Shown: positions 1 to 9,126 of the stretch, one piece after another
Position numbering within the stretch: the first letter of the stretch is position 1
Layout of the letters: each line of letters opens with the position of its first letter
From: Alphaproteobacteria bacterium
GTDB lineage: Bacteria; Pseudomonadota; Alphaproteobacteria; UBA6615
Assembly (NCBI GenBank): GCA_021774445.1
Contig: JAJFJA010000017.1
Location: 1 to 64,000 of the forward strand
Reading direction: 5' to 3'
Length of the DNA stretch: 64,000 nt
The notes under the pieces: generated by a model
The model's database searches: none
Seen by the model: only the letters and a program-made list of their open reading frames with translations
Told to the model about the DNA's origin: nothing
Position numbers and translations under genes: made by a program

Positions 1-1
1 C

Positions 2-46
2 GACATGGTGCTGCGGCAGGGGCGCGGCCTGATTCCGACCGATTAG
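2..46 (+). CDS. C-terminal tail of an upstream gene (partial)
   Basis: An open frame enters from the left edge and stops with TAG at 44-46, giving the tail DMVLRQGRGLIPTD. It lies about 120 bases before the S49 peptidase on the same strand. Alphaproteobacterial COG4123 methyltransferases (TrmN6-like) often precede such a peptidase and end in a similar VLR-type tail, but fourteen residues are too few to assign a function. The following 121 bases hold no recognisable gene. Confidence 0.35.
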   Translation, partial: DMVLRQGRGLIPTD

Positions 47-167
47 GGTAGCAAGCAGATGGCTCGCGTTATCGCTACCGGTATCACTTCCGGTATCGCT
101 TTCCTGGGGCGGCGAAGTCGGGCAATGTCGGCGCTTGGATCGGGCCGGGATATGAGGACTGACTAGG

Positions 168-1037
168 ATGGCGCTAACGGTTGCGGAAATGCTGAAGCTG
201 CTGCCCTTCGAGCGATTCCAGAATCCGCCGCCGGTCGTGGGCGTGTTCCGACTGGCCGGCGTCATCGCGGCCGGGGAATCGCCGCTGCGCCGTGGCGCCT
301 TGGCGCTGAGTGGCTTGGCCGCGGCGATCGAGCGGGCGTTCAAACTGCGGAACCTGAAAGCGGTTGCCCTGGTGGTAAACTCCCCCGGTGGTTCGCCGGT
401 GCAGTCGTCGCTGATCTATAAGCGGATTCGCGCGCTGGCCGAGGAAAAGGAAATCCCGGTGATCGCCTTTGCGGAGGATGTGGCGGCCTCCGGCGGCTAT
501 TGGCTGGCCTGCGCCGGCGACGAGATCCATGTGGATGAGAGTTCGATCATTGGCTCCATCGGGGTGATCTCAGCCGGGTTCGGCTTGCAGGACCTGATTG
601 CGCGGCACGGCATCGAACGCCGGGTCCATACGGCCGGCGGCAGCAAGAGCATGTTGGATCCCTTCGTGCCGGAAAAAGAAGAAGACGTGAAGCGGCTGCA
701 AGCCGTGCATGAGGCGATCCATGAGGCCTTCAAGGATCTGGTCCGCACGCGCCGGGCCGATAAGCTGAAAGCACCGGAGGATGAGTTGTTCAACGGTGAG
801 TTCTGGACCGGCAAAAGGGCCATAGAGCTGGGACTGGCGGACGGTATCGGCGAGGTGCGCGGTGTGATGCGCGCACGCTATGGCAAGAAAGTCAGACTCG
901 TCGGGGTCGGCGCGCGGCGCGGCTGGCTGCAGCGCCGGTTCGGCCTGGGGCAGTTGGAAGGTCCGGCGGAACGCTGGCTGGCGAGTTTCGCCGCGGCCGT
1001 CGAGCAACGCTATATGTGGTCGCGATACGGCCTCTAG
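168..1037 (+). CDS. S49 family serine peptidase (SppA/SohB-like)
   Basis: The 289-residue protein belongs to peptidase family S49, whose members cleave residual signal peptides or membrane-protein fragments with a Ser-Lys dyad. The substrate-cleft motif NSPGGSP is at residues 71-77. The nucleophile motif ASGGYW places the catalytic Ser at 108, and Lys160 in GGSKSMLDPF is the probable general base. The length fits the short, single-domain form. No N-terminal signal or membrane segment is obvious, so it may act at the cytoplasmic face. The start is the first ATG after the preceding gene. It is followed co-directionally by a small membrane protein and glyQS, probably one transcript. Confidence 0.9.
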   Translation: MALTVAEMLKLLPFERFQNPPPVVGVFRLAGVIAAGESPLRRGALALSGLAAAIERAFKLRNLKAVALVVNSPGGSPVQSSLIYKRIRALAEEKEIPVIAFAEDVAASGGYWLACAGDEIHVDESSIIGSIGVISAGFGLQDLIARHGIERRVHTAGGSKSMLDPFVPEKEEDVKRLQAVHEAIHEAFKDLVRTRRADKLKAPEDELFNGEFWTGKRAIELGLADGIGEVRGVMRARYGKKVRLVGVGARRGWLQRRFGLGQLEGPAERWLASFAAAVEQRYMWSRYGL

Positions 1038-1067
1038 GGTCATCAAGTAGGCAGGTGGAGACAGCAT

Positions 1068-1325
1068 ATGTTCGGACTTCCCTCGCCGTCGAAGCTGGTG
1101 GTCTTGGTGGCCGTGGTGCTGGCGGTCTGGTACGGGTTCAAGTGGATCAATCAGCTCGACAAGTCGCGGAAAGACGGCGCGCCACGCCGGACCCGCAAGG
1201 GCGGGTCCGCAGGCGACGACGTCAAGGGAATCGAGACGCAAACTTGCCCGACCTGCGGCACCTATTTTCCGGCCAGTGTCGGCAGCTATTGCGGCGGTAG
1301 TCGTTGCAAAGACGGTGGCGCTTGA
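1068..1325 (+). CDS. small membrane-anchored Cys-rich (zinc-ribbon-like) protein
   Basis: This 85-residue protein has one hydrophobic segment (about residues 8-24) followed by a basic, charged linker. Its C-terminus carries four Cys in the pattern CPTC-X12-C-X4-C, resembling a half zinc ribbon. It sits 30 bases after the S49 peptidase and 62 bases before glyQ, so it looks like part of that operon. The topology suggests an N-terminal anchor with the Cys cluster in the cytoplasm. The function is unknown. The Cys spacing and operon position argue for a real gene rather than a chance frame. Confidence 0.7.
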   Translation: MFGLPSPSKLVVLVAVVLAVWYGFKWINQLDKSRKDGAPRRTRKGGSAGDDVKGIETQTCPTCGTYFPASVGSYCGGSRCKDGGA

Positions 1326-1387
1326 CGGTCGAGGGCGCTGGCTCTTAGGCTGCGCCGCCACAGCCACGCTCAGAAAACCCGCCCGAC

Positions 1388-2284
1388 ATGTCCGAGAACG
1401 CCGATCCGGGGACGCTGCCAAGCTTCCAGGAACTTATCCTGACATTGCAGACCTTCTGGGCCGGGCAGGGCTGCGTGATTCTGCAGCCTTTCGATATGGA
1501 GATGGGGGCGGGTACCTTCCATCCGGCGACGACCCTGCGGGCCTTGGGGCCGGAGCCGTGGCGGGCGGCCTATGTGCAACCGTCACGGCGGCCGACGGAC
1601 GGCCGTTACGGCGAGAATCCGAACCGGCTGCAGCACTATTATCAGTTCCAGGTGATCATCAAGCCGTCACCGGCGGACCCGCAGGCGCTGTATCTGGAGA
1701 GTTTGGTCGCCTTGGGCATCGATCCCAAGCGGCACGACATCCGCTTTGTCGAGGACGATTGGGAGAGCCCCACTCTGGGCGCCTGGGGTTTGGGCTGGGA
1801 GGTCTGGTGCGACGGCATGGAGGTCAGCCAATTCACTTACCTGCAGCAGGTCGGCGGCATCGATTGCGACCCGGTTTCGGTGGAGCTGACCTATGGGCTG
1901 GAGCGGTTGGCGATGTATATCCAGGGCAAGGAGAGCATCTTCGACCTCGATTTCAACGGCCGAGGGACGCGTTATGGCGATGTGTTTCTGCAAAGCGAGC
2001 AGGAATACAGCGCCTATAATTTCGAGCATGCCGACACGGCCGTACTGCGCCGGCATTTCGATGATGCGGAGACCGCGTGCCAGGCGATTTTGGCGTTGGA
2101 GCCGCCGTTGGCGCTACCGGCCTATGACCAGTGCATTAAGGCGAGCCATCTGTTCAATATGTTGGACGCCCGTGGGGTGATCTCGGTAACCGAGCGGCAG
2201 GCCTTTATCGGCCGGGTGCGGGCCTTGGCGTCAGGCTGTTGCGAGGCCTGGCGGGCCGGCCGCCCGACCGGCGGCGGGTTGTAG
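1388..2284 (+). CDS. glyQ: glycyl-tRNA synthetase alpha subunit
   Basis: This is the catalytic alpha subunit of the bacterial alpha2beta2 glycyl-tRNA synthetase, which activates glycine with ATP and charges tRNA-Gly in the cytoplasm. Typical GlyQ features are visible: the N-terminal stretch [20 protein letters not shown], then [17 protein letters not shown], and [13 protein letters not shown] near residue 175. The length of 298 residues is normal. The next gene, glyS, starts three bases after the stop, so the subunits are translated from one message in equal amounts. Confidence 0.97.
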   Translation: MSENADPGTLPSFQELILTLQTFWAGQGCVILQPFDMEMGAGTFHPATTLRALGPEPWRAAYVQPSRRPTDGRYGENPNRLQHYYQFQVIIKPSPADPQALYLESLVALGIDPKRHDIRFVEDDWESPTLGAWGLGWEVWCDGMEVSQFTYLQQVGGIDCDPVSVELTYGLERLAMYIQGKESIFDLDFNGRGTRYGDVFLQSEQEYSAYNFEHADTAVLRRHFDDAETACQAILALEPPLALPAYDQCIKASHLFNMLDARGVISVTERQAFIGRVRALASGCCEAWRAGRPTGGGL

Positions 2285-2287
2285 CCA

Positions 2288-4357
2288 ATGGCTGAATTCC
2301 TGCTGGAGTTCTTATCCGAGGAAATTCCGGCGCGGATGCAAACCCGCGCCACCGAGGACCTGGTGCGCCTGCTGACGGAGGCGCTGACCGGGGCGCGCCT
2401 GGACTACGACCGGGCCGAATCCTTCGTAACCGCGCGGCGCCTGACGGCGGTGGTCGACGGATTGCCGCGCACGCAGCCGGAGCAACGCAGCGAGCGCAGG
2501 GGGCCCAAGGTCGGGGCGCCGGAGCCGGCGATCCAGGGTTTCCTGCGGTCGACCGGCCTGACCCTCGATGCTTGCGAGGTGCGCGATACCGGCAAGGGTG
2601 ACTTCTATTTCGCGGTGATGGAGTCGCCGGGCCAACCGACGGCTGCCCTACTGCCGGAGATCATCACCGATGTGGCCCGGCGGTTGCCGTGGCAGAAATC
2701 GATGCGTTGGGCGGCGCGGCAGGAACGCTGGGTGCGGCCGTTGCATAGCGTGTTGGCGGTCTTCGACGGTAAGCCCCTAAGTGGAGAGGTGTTCGGACTG
2801 GCGCTGGGCAATCAGACCGTCGGGCACAGATTTCTGGCGCCGGAGACGATATCGGTACGGTCGTTCGACGACTATGCCGAGACCTTGCGCGGCGCCTACG
2901 TGATGTTGGATCCCGCGGAGCGGCGGCGGACGATCTGGGAGGATGCGGTGCGGGCCGCCGGGCAATCGGGTCTGACAGTGCAAAGGGATCCGGCGCTGTT
3001 GGCGGAAGTCGCCGGACTGGTCGAGTGGCCAGTGGTGCTGATGGGACGGATCGACGATGCTTTCATGGCGGTACCGCCGGAGGCGCTGTCGACGGCGATG
3101 CGGGCGCACCAGAAATATTTTTCCGTGCGCACCGGTGACGGCACGCTGGCGCCCCATTTCGTGTTCGTGGCCAACATGCATGCCGACGATGGCGGTCAGA
3201 CCATCGTCGATGGCAATGAGCGGGTGCTGCGGGCGCGGCTGGCGGACGCCAAGTTCTTCTGGGACAAGGACCGTAAGACGCCGCTTGCCGAGGCGGTGCC
3301 GGCGCTGGATCAGGTCGCCTTCCATGCCAAACTGGGCAGTGTCGGCGCCAAGGCGGCGCGCATGGCGGCCCTGGCGGAGGAACTGGCGGCGGTCATTCCG
3401 GACTGCGATGCGGCCCTGGCGCGGCGAGGGGCACAGCTCGCCAAGGCCGATCTGGTGAGCGAAATGGTTGGCGAATTTCCCGAATTACAGGGCCTGATGG
3501 GGCGATATTATGCCCTCGAGGCCGGGGAAAATCCTGAAGTGGCCGAGGCTATTGGGACTCATTACGCGCCGGTGGGGCCTGGGGATGCCCATCCGACGGC
3601 GCCGGTCAGCGTCGCGGTGGCGTTGGCGGACAAGATCGACACGCTGGTCGGCTTCTGGGCCATCGATCAGAAGCCGACGGGCTCGAAAGACCCCTATGCG
3701 CTGCGCCGGGCGGCGTTGGGGGTGATCCGGATAATCCTAGGCAATGGACTGCGGTTGTCGCTCACCGACGCGTTCACGGCGTCATTGGCGCTGCAGAACC
3801 TCGCCGAAAAGCCGGATGCAGCGGGGCTCGCCAGTGATCTGATGGGCTTTTTCGCCGAGCGGCTGAAGGTGCATTTGCGGGAAGAGGGTATTCCCCATGA
3901 TCACGTTGCGGCAATATTCGCGCTGGCGGCGGAAGGCGATTTGGTGCGACTGGTGGCGCGGGTCAAGGCGCTCGGCGATTTCCTGGCGTCCAGTGATGGC
4001 GGCAACTTGCTGACGGCCTATCGTCGAGCGGCAAACATCGTGCGCGTCGAGGAAAAGAAGGACGGCGTGGTGTTCGACGGTCGCGGTTACGATGGGGCGC
4101 TGGCGAGCGGCGATGAGGTTGAGCTGTGGTCGGTGCTGGCGGAGATCGAGGGCTCGGCGGCCGACATGATCGCCGCCGAGCGTTTTGGCGACATGATGAC
4201 GCTGTATGCCCAATTACGGGTGCCGGTCGACGATTTCTTCGCCAATGTGACGGTCAACGTCGATGACGCGGCATTGCGGGCGAACCGCTTGCGGCTGCTG
4301 GCGCGGATCGTCTCATCGATGAACGATATCGCCGATTTTTCTCAGATCTCCGGTTAG
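2288..4357 (+). CDS. glyS: glycyl-tRNA synthetase beta subunit
   Basis: This is the 689-residue beta subunit of the heterotetrameric enzyme and contributes tRNA recognition. The N-terminus [18 protein letters not shown] is the canonical GlyS opening. AHQKYFSV (about residue 275), the [11 protein letters not shown] segment and the C-terminal anticodon-binding-like region ending in NRLRLLARI are also typical. Length and spacing to glyQ are standard, with no sign of decay. Confidence 0.97.
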   Translation: MAEFLLEFLSEEIPARMQTRATEDLVRLLTEALTGARLDYDRAESFVTARRLTAVVDGLPRTQPEQRSERRGPKVGAPEPAIQGFLRSTGLTLDACEVRDTGKGDFYFAVMESPGQPTAALLPEIITDVARRLPWQKSMRWAARQERWVRPLHSVLAVFDGKPLSGEVFGLALGNQTVGHRFLAPETISVRSFDDYAETLRGAYVMLDPAERRRTIWEDAVRAAGQSGLTVQRDPALLAEVAGLVEWPVVLMGRIDDAFMAVPPEALSTAMRAHQKYFSVRTGDGTLAPHFVFVANMHADDGGQTIVDGNERVLRARLADAKFFWDKDRKTPLAEAVPALDQVAFHAKLGSVGAKAARMAALAEELAAVIPDCDAALARRGAQLAKADLVSEMVGEFPELQGLMGRYYALEAGENPEVAEAIGTHYAPVGPGDAHPTAPVSVAVALADKIDTLVGFWAIDQKPTGSKDPYALRRAALGVIRIILGNGLRLSLTDAFTASLALQNLAEKPDAAGLASDLMGFFAERLKVHLREEGIPHDHVAAIFALAAEGDLVRLVARVKALGDFLASSDGGNLLTAYRRAANIVRVEEKKDGVVFDGRGYDGALASGDEVELWSVLAEIEGSAADMIAAERFGDMMTLYAQLRVPVDDFFANVTVNVDDAALRANRLRLLARIVSSMNDIADFSQISG

Positions 4358-4569
4358 TCCGGGTAACCCCGGTCGGATCGTTGACTCGTGTATGTTGGGA
4401 CGATATGTCCTGGATCGGCGCTCGGCTCGGAGTGCCTAAGAGCATGAGATGCAGGGGCCGGAGTCGGCTTGGTAATCGTTTCGACAGGCGCGAGTAGGGT
4501 GTTCTTGTAAAGAAGCGTTAACCAGAAAATGCGAGGCTGGGGGCTGCTCGGTCGGGAGATCGGAGACCA

Positions 4570-7248
4570 ATGGAAAGCTGGGTCTATAAGTTCGGTGACG
4601 GCCAGGCGGATGGCCGCGCGGAAATGCGTAACCTGCTTGGTGGCAAGGGTGCCAATCTGGCAGAAATGAGCCACCTCGGTCTGCCGGTGCCGCCGGGATT
4701 TACCCTGACCACCGAGGTTTGCAAATACTACTACGACCATGATGTCAGCTATCCCGGCGATCTGGAGGATCAGGTCGACGCGGCGCTGGCGGCGTTGGAG
4801 AAGAGCGTCGGGGCGCGCTTCGGCGATCCGGAGAACCCATTGTTGGTGTCGGTACGCTCCGGGGCGCGGGTGTCGATGCCGGGCATGATGGATACGGTGC
4901 TCAATCTCGGCCTCAACGATGTAACGGTCGCAGGCCTGGCGAAACGTGTCGGCGATGAGCGCTTTGCCTATGACAGCTATCGGCGCTTCATTCAGATGTA
5001 TGGCGACGTGGTGCTGGGGGTCGATCACTACTCTTTCGAGCATGAGTTGGCGATGCTGAAGGAAGAGTGCGAAGCTGAGCTGGATACGGACCTAACCGCC
5101 GACGATCTCAAGGAATTGGTGAAGCGTTACAGCGCGATCATCCAGGAGCAACGCGGCAAGCCGTTCCCGCAAGAGCCAAAGGCTCAGCTTTGGGGCGCCA
5201 TCGACGCGGTGTTCGGGTCCTGGATGAACCAACGCGCCATTACCTATCGCCAACTGCACGACATTCCCAAGGATTGGGGTACCGCGGTCAATGTGCAGGT
5301 GATGGTGTTCGGCAATATGGGCGACGACTGCGCGACAGGAGTGGCGTTCACGCGCAACCCGTCGACCGGCGAGAACATGTTCTATGGCGAATATCTGATC
5401 AACGCCCAGGGCGAGGATGTGGTTGCCGGCATTCGCACGCCGCAGCCGCTGACCAATGGTGGGCAGCAGCTCAATGGTGCGGCGCTGCCGGCCATGGAAG
5501 ACGTGATGCCGGTGGTGTTCAAGCAGTTGATGGATGTGCGCCAGACGCTGGAACGCCACTATAAGGACATGCAGGACATCGAGTTCACCGTTCAGCGCGA
5601 CAAGCTCTACATGCTGCAGACGCGCAGCGGTAAGCGCACCGCGGCGGCGGCGATACGGATTGCCGTGGAGATGGCGCAAGACGGGCTGATCAGCGAAGCC
5701 GAGGCAGTGCAGCGGATCGACCCCTCCCACCTGGATCAATTGCTGCACCCAACCCTGGATCCGGATGCGGCGCGGGATGTCTTGGGGCGCGGCCTGCCGG
5801 CGTCGCCGGGGGCGGCCTGCGGCAAGATCGTGTTCAATGCCGAGGATGCGGTCGATCAGGCCGGGCGCAATGAGCGCGTCATCCTGGTGCGCATCGAAAC
5901 CAGCCCGGAGGACATTCACGGCATGCATGCGGCGGCGGGAATCCTGACCACCCGCGGCGGCATGACCAGCCATGCGGCCGTGGTCGCCCGCGGTATGGGG
6001 CGGAGTTGCGTCGCCGGCGCCGGCGAGCTTTCCGTCGACTATAAGGCGCAGACGCTGAGTTCGCGGGACATCACCCTGCGGGCGGGCGATGTGATTACCA
6101 TCGACGGCACCTCCGGTGAGGTAATGGTGGGCGAAGTCGCGACCATCGATCCCGATCTGTCGGACGAATTCACCACACTGATGGCGTGGGCGGACCGCAC
6201 GCGGCGCCTCAAGGTGCGGACAAACGCCGAGACGCCGGACGATGTGCGGACGGCGCTGCAATTCGGGGCCGAGGGGATCGGCCTGTGCCGGACCGAGCAT
6301 ATGTTCTTCGACCCGGCGCGGATCGTCGCGGTGCGGCGCATGATCCTGGCGGAGGATAGAAGCGGCAGGCAGGCGGCGTTGGCCGAGCTGCTGCCCTACC
6401 AACGGGCGGATTTCGCGGAAATCTTCGACCTCATGAAGGGACTGCCGGTTACCATCCGCTTGCTGGATCCGCCGTTGCATGAATTCCTGCCGCACTCGGC
6501 CGAAGAGATTGCCGATGTTGCCAAGGCAGCCGGGGTCGACCCGGAGGTCATGCGCCGACGGGCGTTGCGGCTGGCGGAGCAGAATCCGATGTTGGGCCAC
6601 CGCGGCTGCCGGTTGGCGATCAGCTATCCGGAAATCTGCGAGATGCAAGCACGGGCGATCTTCGAAGCGGCCACCGAGGTGAGCCAGAAGCAGGGTCTCG
6701 GGGTGGTTCCGGAAATCATGATCCCGTTGGTGGCGAGCCGACGCGAGTTCGTGATCTTGAAAGAGTTGATCGACAAGATTGCCGCCGCGGTCGAGGAAGA
6801 GACCGGCGCCAAGATCGACTATCTGGTGGGCACGATGATCGAGCTGCCGCGGGCCTGCCTGCGGGCCGGCGAGATCGCGGAGCAGGCCGAGTTCTTCAGC
6901 TTCGGCACTAACGACCTTACCCAAACCACCTTCGGGATCAGCCGTGACGATGCCGGCAACTTTCTGCCGGACTATGAGGTCCAAGGGATTTTGGAGAAGG
7001 ACCCGTTCGTTACCATCGATGTCGACGGGGTCGGCGAATTGGTGCGCATCGGGGTGGAGCGCGGACGGGCCACGACACCGGACCTGAAGCTGGGGATCTG
7101 CGGCGAACACGGCGGCGACCCGGCGTCGATCCATTTTTGCGAAGGGGTCGGGCTGGATTATGTGTCCTGCTCACCCTACCGTGTGCCGATCGCGAGACTG
7201 GCCGCCGCACAAGCGGCACTGAAAGCCAAGAGCAACGGCGGGGGCTAG
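4570..7248 (+). CDS. ppdK: pyruvate, phosphate dikinase
   Basis: The 892-residue cytosolic enzyme interconverts pyruvate, ATP and phosphate with phosphoenolpyruvate, AMP and pyrophosphate. The N-terminal nucleotide-binding part has LLGGKGANLAEM (about residues 22-33) and VSVRSGARVSMPGMMDTVLN. The swivelling domain holds the phosphorylatable His468 in GGMTSHAAVVARG. The C-terminal PEP/pyruvate barrel contains FGTNDLTQ and catalytic Cys844 in GICGEHGGDP. The ATG is preceded by two purine-rich boxes (GGGAG and GGAG) at suitable distance. A 211-base leader separates it from glyS, so it probably has its own promoter. Neighbourhood with glyQS is common in alphaproteobacteria. Confidence 0.97.
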   Translation: MESWVYKFGDGQADGRAEMRNLLGGKGANLAEMSHLGLPVPPGFTLTTEVCKYYYDHDVSYPGDLEDQVDAALAALEKSVGARFGDPENPLLVSVRSGARVSMPGMMDTVLNLGLNDVTVAGLAKRVGDERFAYDSYRRFIQMYGDVVLGVDHYSFEHELAMLKEECEAELDTDLTADDLKELVKRYSAIIQEQRGKPFPQEPKAQLWGAIDAVFGSWMNQRAITYRQLHDIPKDWGTAVNVQVMVFGNMGDDCATGVAFTRNPSTGENMFYGEYLINAQGEDVVAGIRTPQPLTNGGQQLNGAALPAMEDVMPVVFKQLMDVRQTLERHYKDMQDIEFTVQRDKLYMLQTRSGKRTAAAAIRIAVEMAQDGLISEAEAVQRIDPSHLDQLLHPTLDPDAARDVLGRGLPASPGAACGKIVFNAEDAVDQAGRNERVILVRIETSPEDIHGMHAAAGILTTRGGMTSHAAVVARGMGRSCVAGAGELSVDYKAQTLSSRDITLRAGDVITIDGTSGEVMVGEVATIDPDLSDEFTTLMAWADRTRRLKVRTNAETPDDVRTALQFGAEGIGLCRTEHMFFDPARIVAVRRMILAEDRSGRQAALAELLPYQRADFAEIFDLMKGLPVTIRLLDPPLHEFLPHSAEEIADVAKAAGVDPEVMRRRALRLAEQNPMLGHRGCRLAISYPEICEMQARAIFEAATEVSQKQGLGVVPEIMIPLVASRREFVILKELIDKIAAAVEEETGAKIDYLVGTMIELPRACLRAGEIAEQAEFFSFGTNDLTQTTFGISRDDAGNFLPDYEVQGILEKDPFVTIDVDGVGELVRIGVERGRATTPDLKLGICGEHGGDPASIHFCEGVGLDYVSCSPYRVPIARLAAAQAALKAKSNGGG

Positions 7249-7302
7249 GCGCCCGCGCACGAGTGCCAAGTATCCGGCGCGGGTTCCACGCCTTCGGCAA
7301 TA

Positions 7303-8172
7303 TCAGTGGTCGGGACGAATGATCGCCTCGCCGGCATGTAACGGGGTGCCGGCCTCGAGCGCTTCGAGGCGCAGGAGTGCCATGGCGCGGTTGCCGCGGC
7401 CGGAGCGGATGGTGCCGACCGGTTTGTCGGCAGCGAGAATTGGCGTGCCGTGTGGCGGCAGCGGGCCGTCGACCTGCACGGGCATCAGGCGTTTCTTGAC
7501 CAGGCCACGGTATTTGGTACGGGCGGTCAACTCCTGGCCCATATAACAACCCTTGTCCCAATCGACGCCGTTGAGGGCTTCGAAGTCGCTCTCCAACAGC
7601 GTGGCCTTTTCACGCTCCATATCACGGCCACCGTCGGGTATCCCGAGGGCGAGCCGATGACTGTCATAGTCCGCGGCAGCGCCGGGGACGAAGCCGGCGT
7701 CGGTGAAGAATGCGAGTGACTGGTCGCGGCTGCCGATGGCGCGGCAGCCCAAGCCGAGGCGTCGCGGGTCGACGAACAGCATGCCGCCGTCGAGTTGGCG
7801 CGTGGCGCCGAGACGATCGGCGAGGCCGCATAGGGTCGATGTGTCGGCGCCGAAGGCGGCGATCACATTGTGGTCGGCGCTGACATCGTCGATGGTTACT
7901 TTGGCGCGCAGCTTGTAGCGGCTGAGCCTGGTGCGCAGGTCGGCGGCGCCGGCGGCTTCGCAGTCGAGCAGCAGAGCGGCGCCGCGCGCAGCGATGCAGA
8001 AATCGTAGAGGAACTTTCCTTGTGGGGTTAACAGGGCGCCATAAGCCGCTGTATCCGAATCGACTTTCTCCACGTCTTGGGAGATCAGGCCCTGGAGGAA
8101 ACTGCGGGCGTCGGCGCCGGCGACGGAGATGACGCCGCGCTCCTTCAAGGTGACAAAAGTGGGTTGGCTCAT
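7303..8172 (-). CDS. ygfZ: YgfZ-type folate-binding, Fe-S assembly protein
   Basis: The 289-residue protein belongs to the YgfZ/GcvT-like family, tetrahydrofolate-binding factors for assembly or repair of some Fe-S enzymes. The diagnostic motif KGCYMGQELTART, with the conserved Cys, lies near residue 205. The fold begins with GVISVAGADARSFLQGLISQ. I chose the ATG at 8172 because the frame upstream overlaps the divergent glycosyltransferase operon and has no family-like sequence. The gene is convergent with ppdK (54-base gap). Confidence 0.92.
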   Translation of the reverse strand: MSQPTFVTLKERGVISVAGADARSFLQGLISQDVEKVDSDTAAYGALLTPQGKFLYDFCIAARGAALLLDCEAAGAADLRTRLSRYKLRAKVTIDDVSADHNVIAAFGADTSTLCGLADRLGATRQLDGGMLFVDPRRLGLGCRAIGSRDQSLAFFTDAGFVPGAAADYDSHRLALGIPDGGRDMEREKATLLESDFEALNGVDWDKGCYMGQELTARTKYRGLVKKRLMPVQVDGPLPPHGTPILAADKPVGTIRSGRGNRAMALLRLEALEAGTPLHAGEAIIRPDH

Positions 8173-8288
8173 GCCGTCGGTGTCCGGGTTCGGGCTGGTG
8201 GCGGTAAGGTGGGTCGGCAGGGTTGTGGTGACAAGAGGTAAGATCGGTGGCCTCCGGCGCGATGGCAGCGTATAAGGCGGCCTGGCTG

Positions 8289-8372
8289 ATGAAACTCCTG
8301 TTTGTTGGACATACGCGGATCGGCGATCCGATTCTTTTGACCGGTTTGGGCACCCAAAGCGTGGCCGAATGA
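8289..8372 (+). pseudogene. remnant of a glycosyltransferase family 9 (heptosyltransferase-like) gene
   Basis: A 27-codon reading frame begins MKLLFVGHTRIGDPILLTGLG and then ends abruptly with TQSVAE and TGA. The opening closely resembles the N-terminus of GT9/ADP-heptose:LPS heptosyltransferases, where a beta strand is followed by a TRIGDxxLxTGL loop. The real family is about 300-350 residues, so nearly all of the gene is missing. The stop overlaps the start of the next gene as ATGA, exactly as a full-length coupled gene would. I infer an internal deletion that kept start, stop and translational coupling. It may now act as a leader peptide. Confidence 0.55.
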
Positions 8373-9124
8373 GCGCTGTGCGTTTGTCGGCCTTGGTGGT
8401 GGCCCATAACGAAGAGGCCCAGCTGGCCGACTGCCTGGAATCGCTACGCTTTGCCGACCAGCTGGTTGTCGTGTTGGACCGCTGCAGCGACGGGTCGAAA
8501 GGCATTGCCGAGCGCTTCTCGGCAGAGATCATCGAAGGGGCCTGGGAAATCGAGGGGCCGCGGCGCAATGAGGGCATCGCGGCCTGCGACGGTGACTGGA
8601 TCTTGGAGGTGGACGCGGACGAGCGGGTGAGTGCGGCATTGGCAGAAGAAATTCGCCAGCGGATCGTCGCGGCACCGTTCGGCCATTTCCTGATTCCCTA
8701 CCATAACTATGTCGGGAACCACCTGGTCAAACATGGCTGGGGCGGGGCGTGGGGGGTTAGTGCAACGGTCCGGCTGTTTGCGCGCGGTGCCAAGAGTTGG
8801 GGGGACCAGCGCATCCATCCGACCGTCACTCTGAAGGGCAAGCGCGACGTTCTGCAGTCGCCGATGATCCATTATGTGGATCGTGACATTTCCGACATGT
8901 TGCGCCGCCTCGACCGCTATTCGACGGCGCGGGCCCGCGACCTGCGGGAGTCCGGCGAGATTGGCCGTTTGTTTCCGAATGTCCGGCGGGTATTCTCGCG
9001 GTTCTGGAAATGCTTCGTGGCGCGGCGCGGGTACCGCGAAGGCCATTATGGATTCCTGATCGCGCTGATGGCCGGGCTGTACCCCATCATGAGCTATCTG
9101 AAGGCTCGGCTGGAGGAGCAGTAA
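8369..9124 (+). CDS. glycosyltransferase family 2 (KdtX/WaaE-like)
   Basis: The 251-residue protein is a GT-A inverting glycosyltransferase that probably adds a sugar to the lipopolysaccharide core at the inner membrane. The nucleotide-sugar site starts with LSALVVAHNEEAQLADCLES. The metal-binding region reads ILEVDADERVS near residue 85. Overall it resembles the WaaE/KdtX group of core beta-glucosyltransferases. It overlaps the GT9 remnant by four bases and is followed within two bases by a GT4 gene, so they form one operon. Confidence 0.88.
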   Translation: MSAVRLSALVVAHNEEAQLADCLESLRFADQLVVVLDRCSDGSKGIAERFSAEIIEGAWEIEGPRRNEGIAACDGDWILEVDADERVSAALAEEIRQRIVAAPFGHFLIPYHNYVGNHLVKHGWGGAWGVSATVRLFARGAKSWGDQRIHPTVTLKGKRDVLQSPMIHYVDRDISDMLRRLDRYSTARARDLRESGEIGRLFPNVRRVFSRFWKCFVARRGYREGHYGFLIALMAGLYPIMSYLKARLEEQ

Positions 9125-9126
9125 GC

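Noticed and set aside
4358..4569. Possible riboswitch or leader before ppdK
   Set aside because: No conserved riboswitch core or terminator/antiterminator pair could be recognised.
5092..7134. Long open frame (680 codons) opposite ppdK
   Set aside because: It mirrors the codon periodicity of ppdK, is rich in Arg/His/Gln and has no recognisable motif. It is a by-product of high GC.
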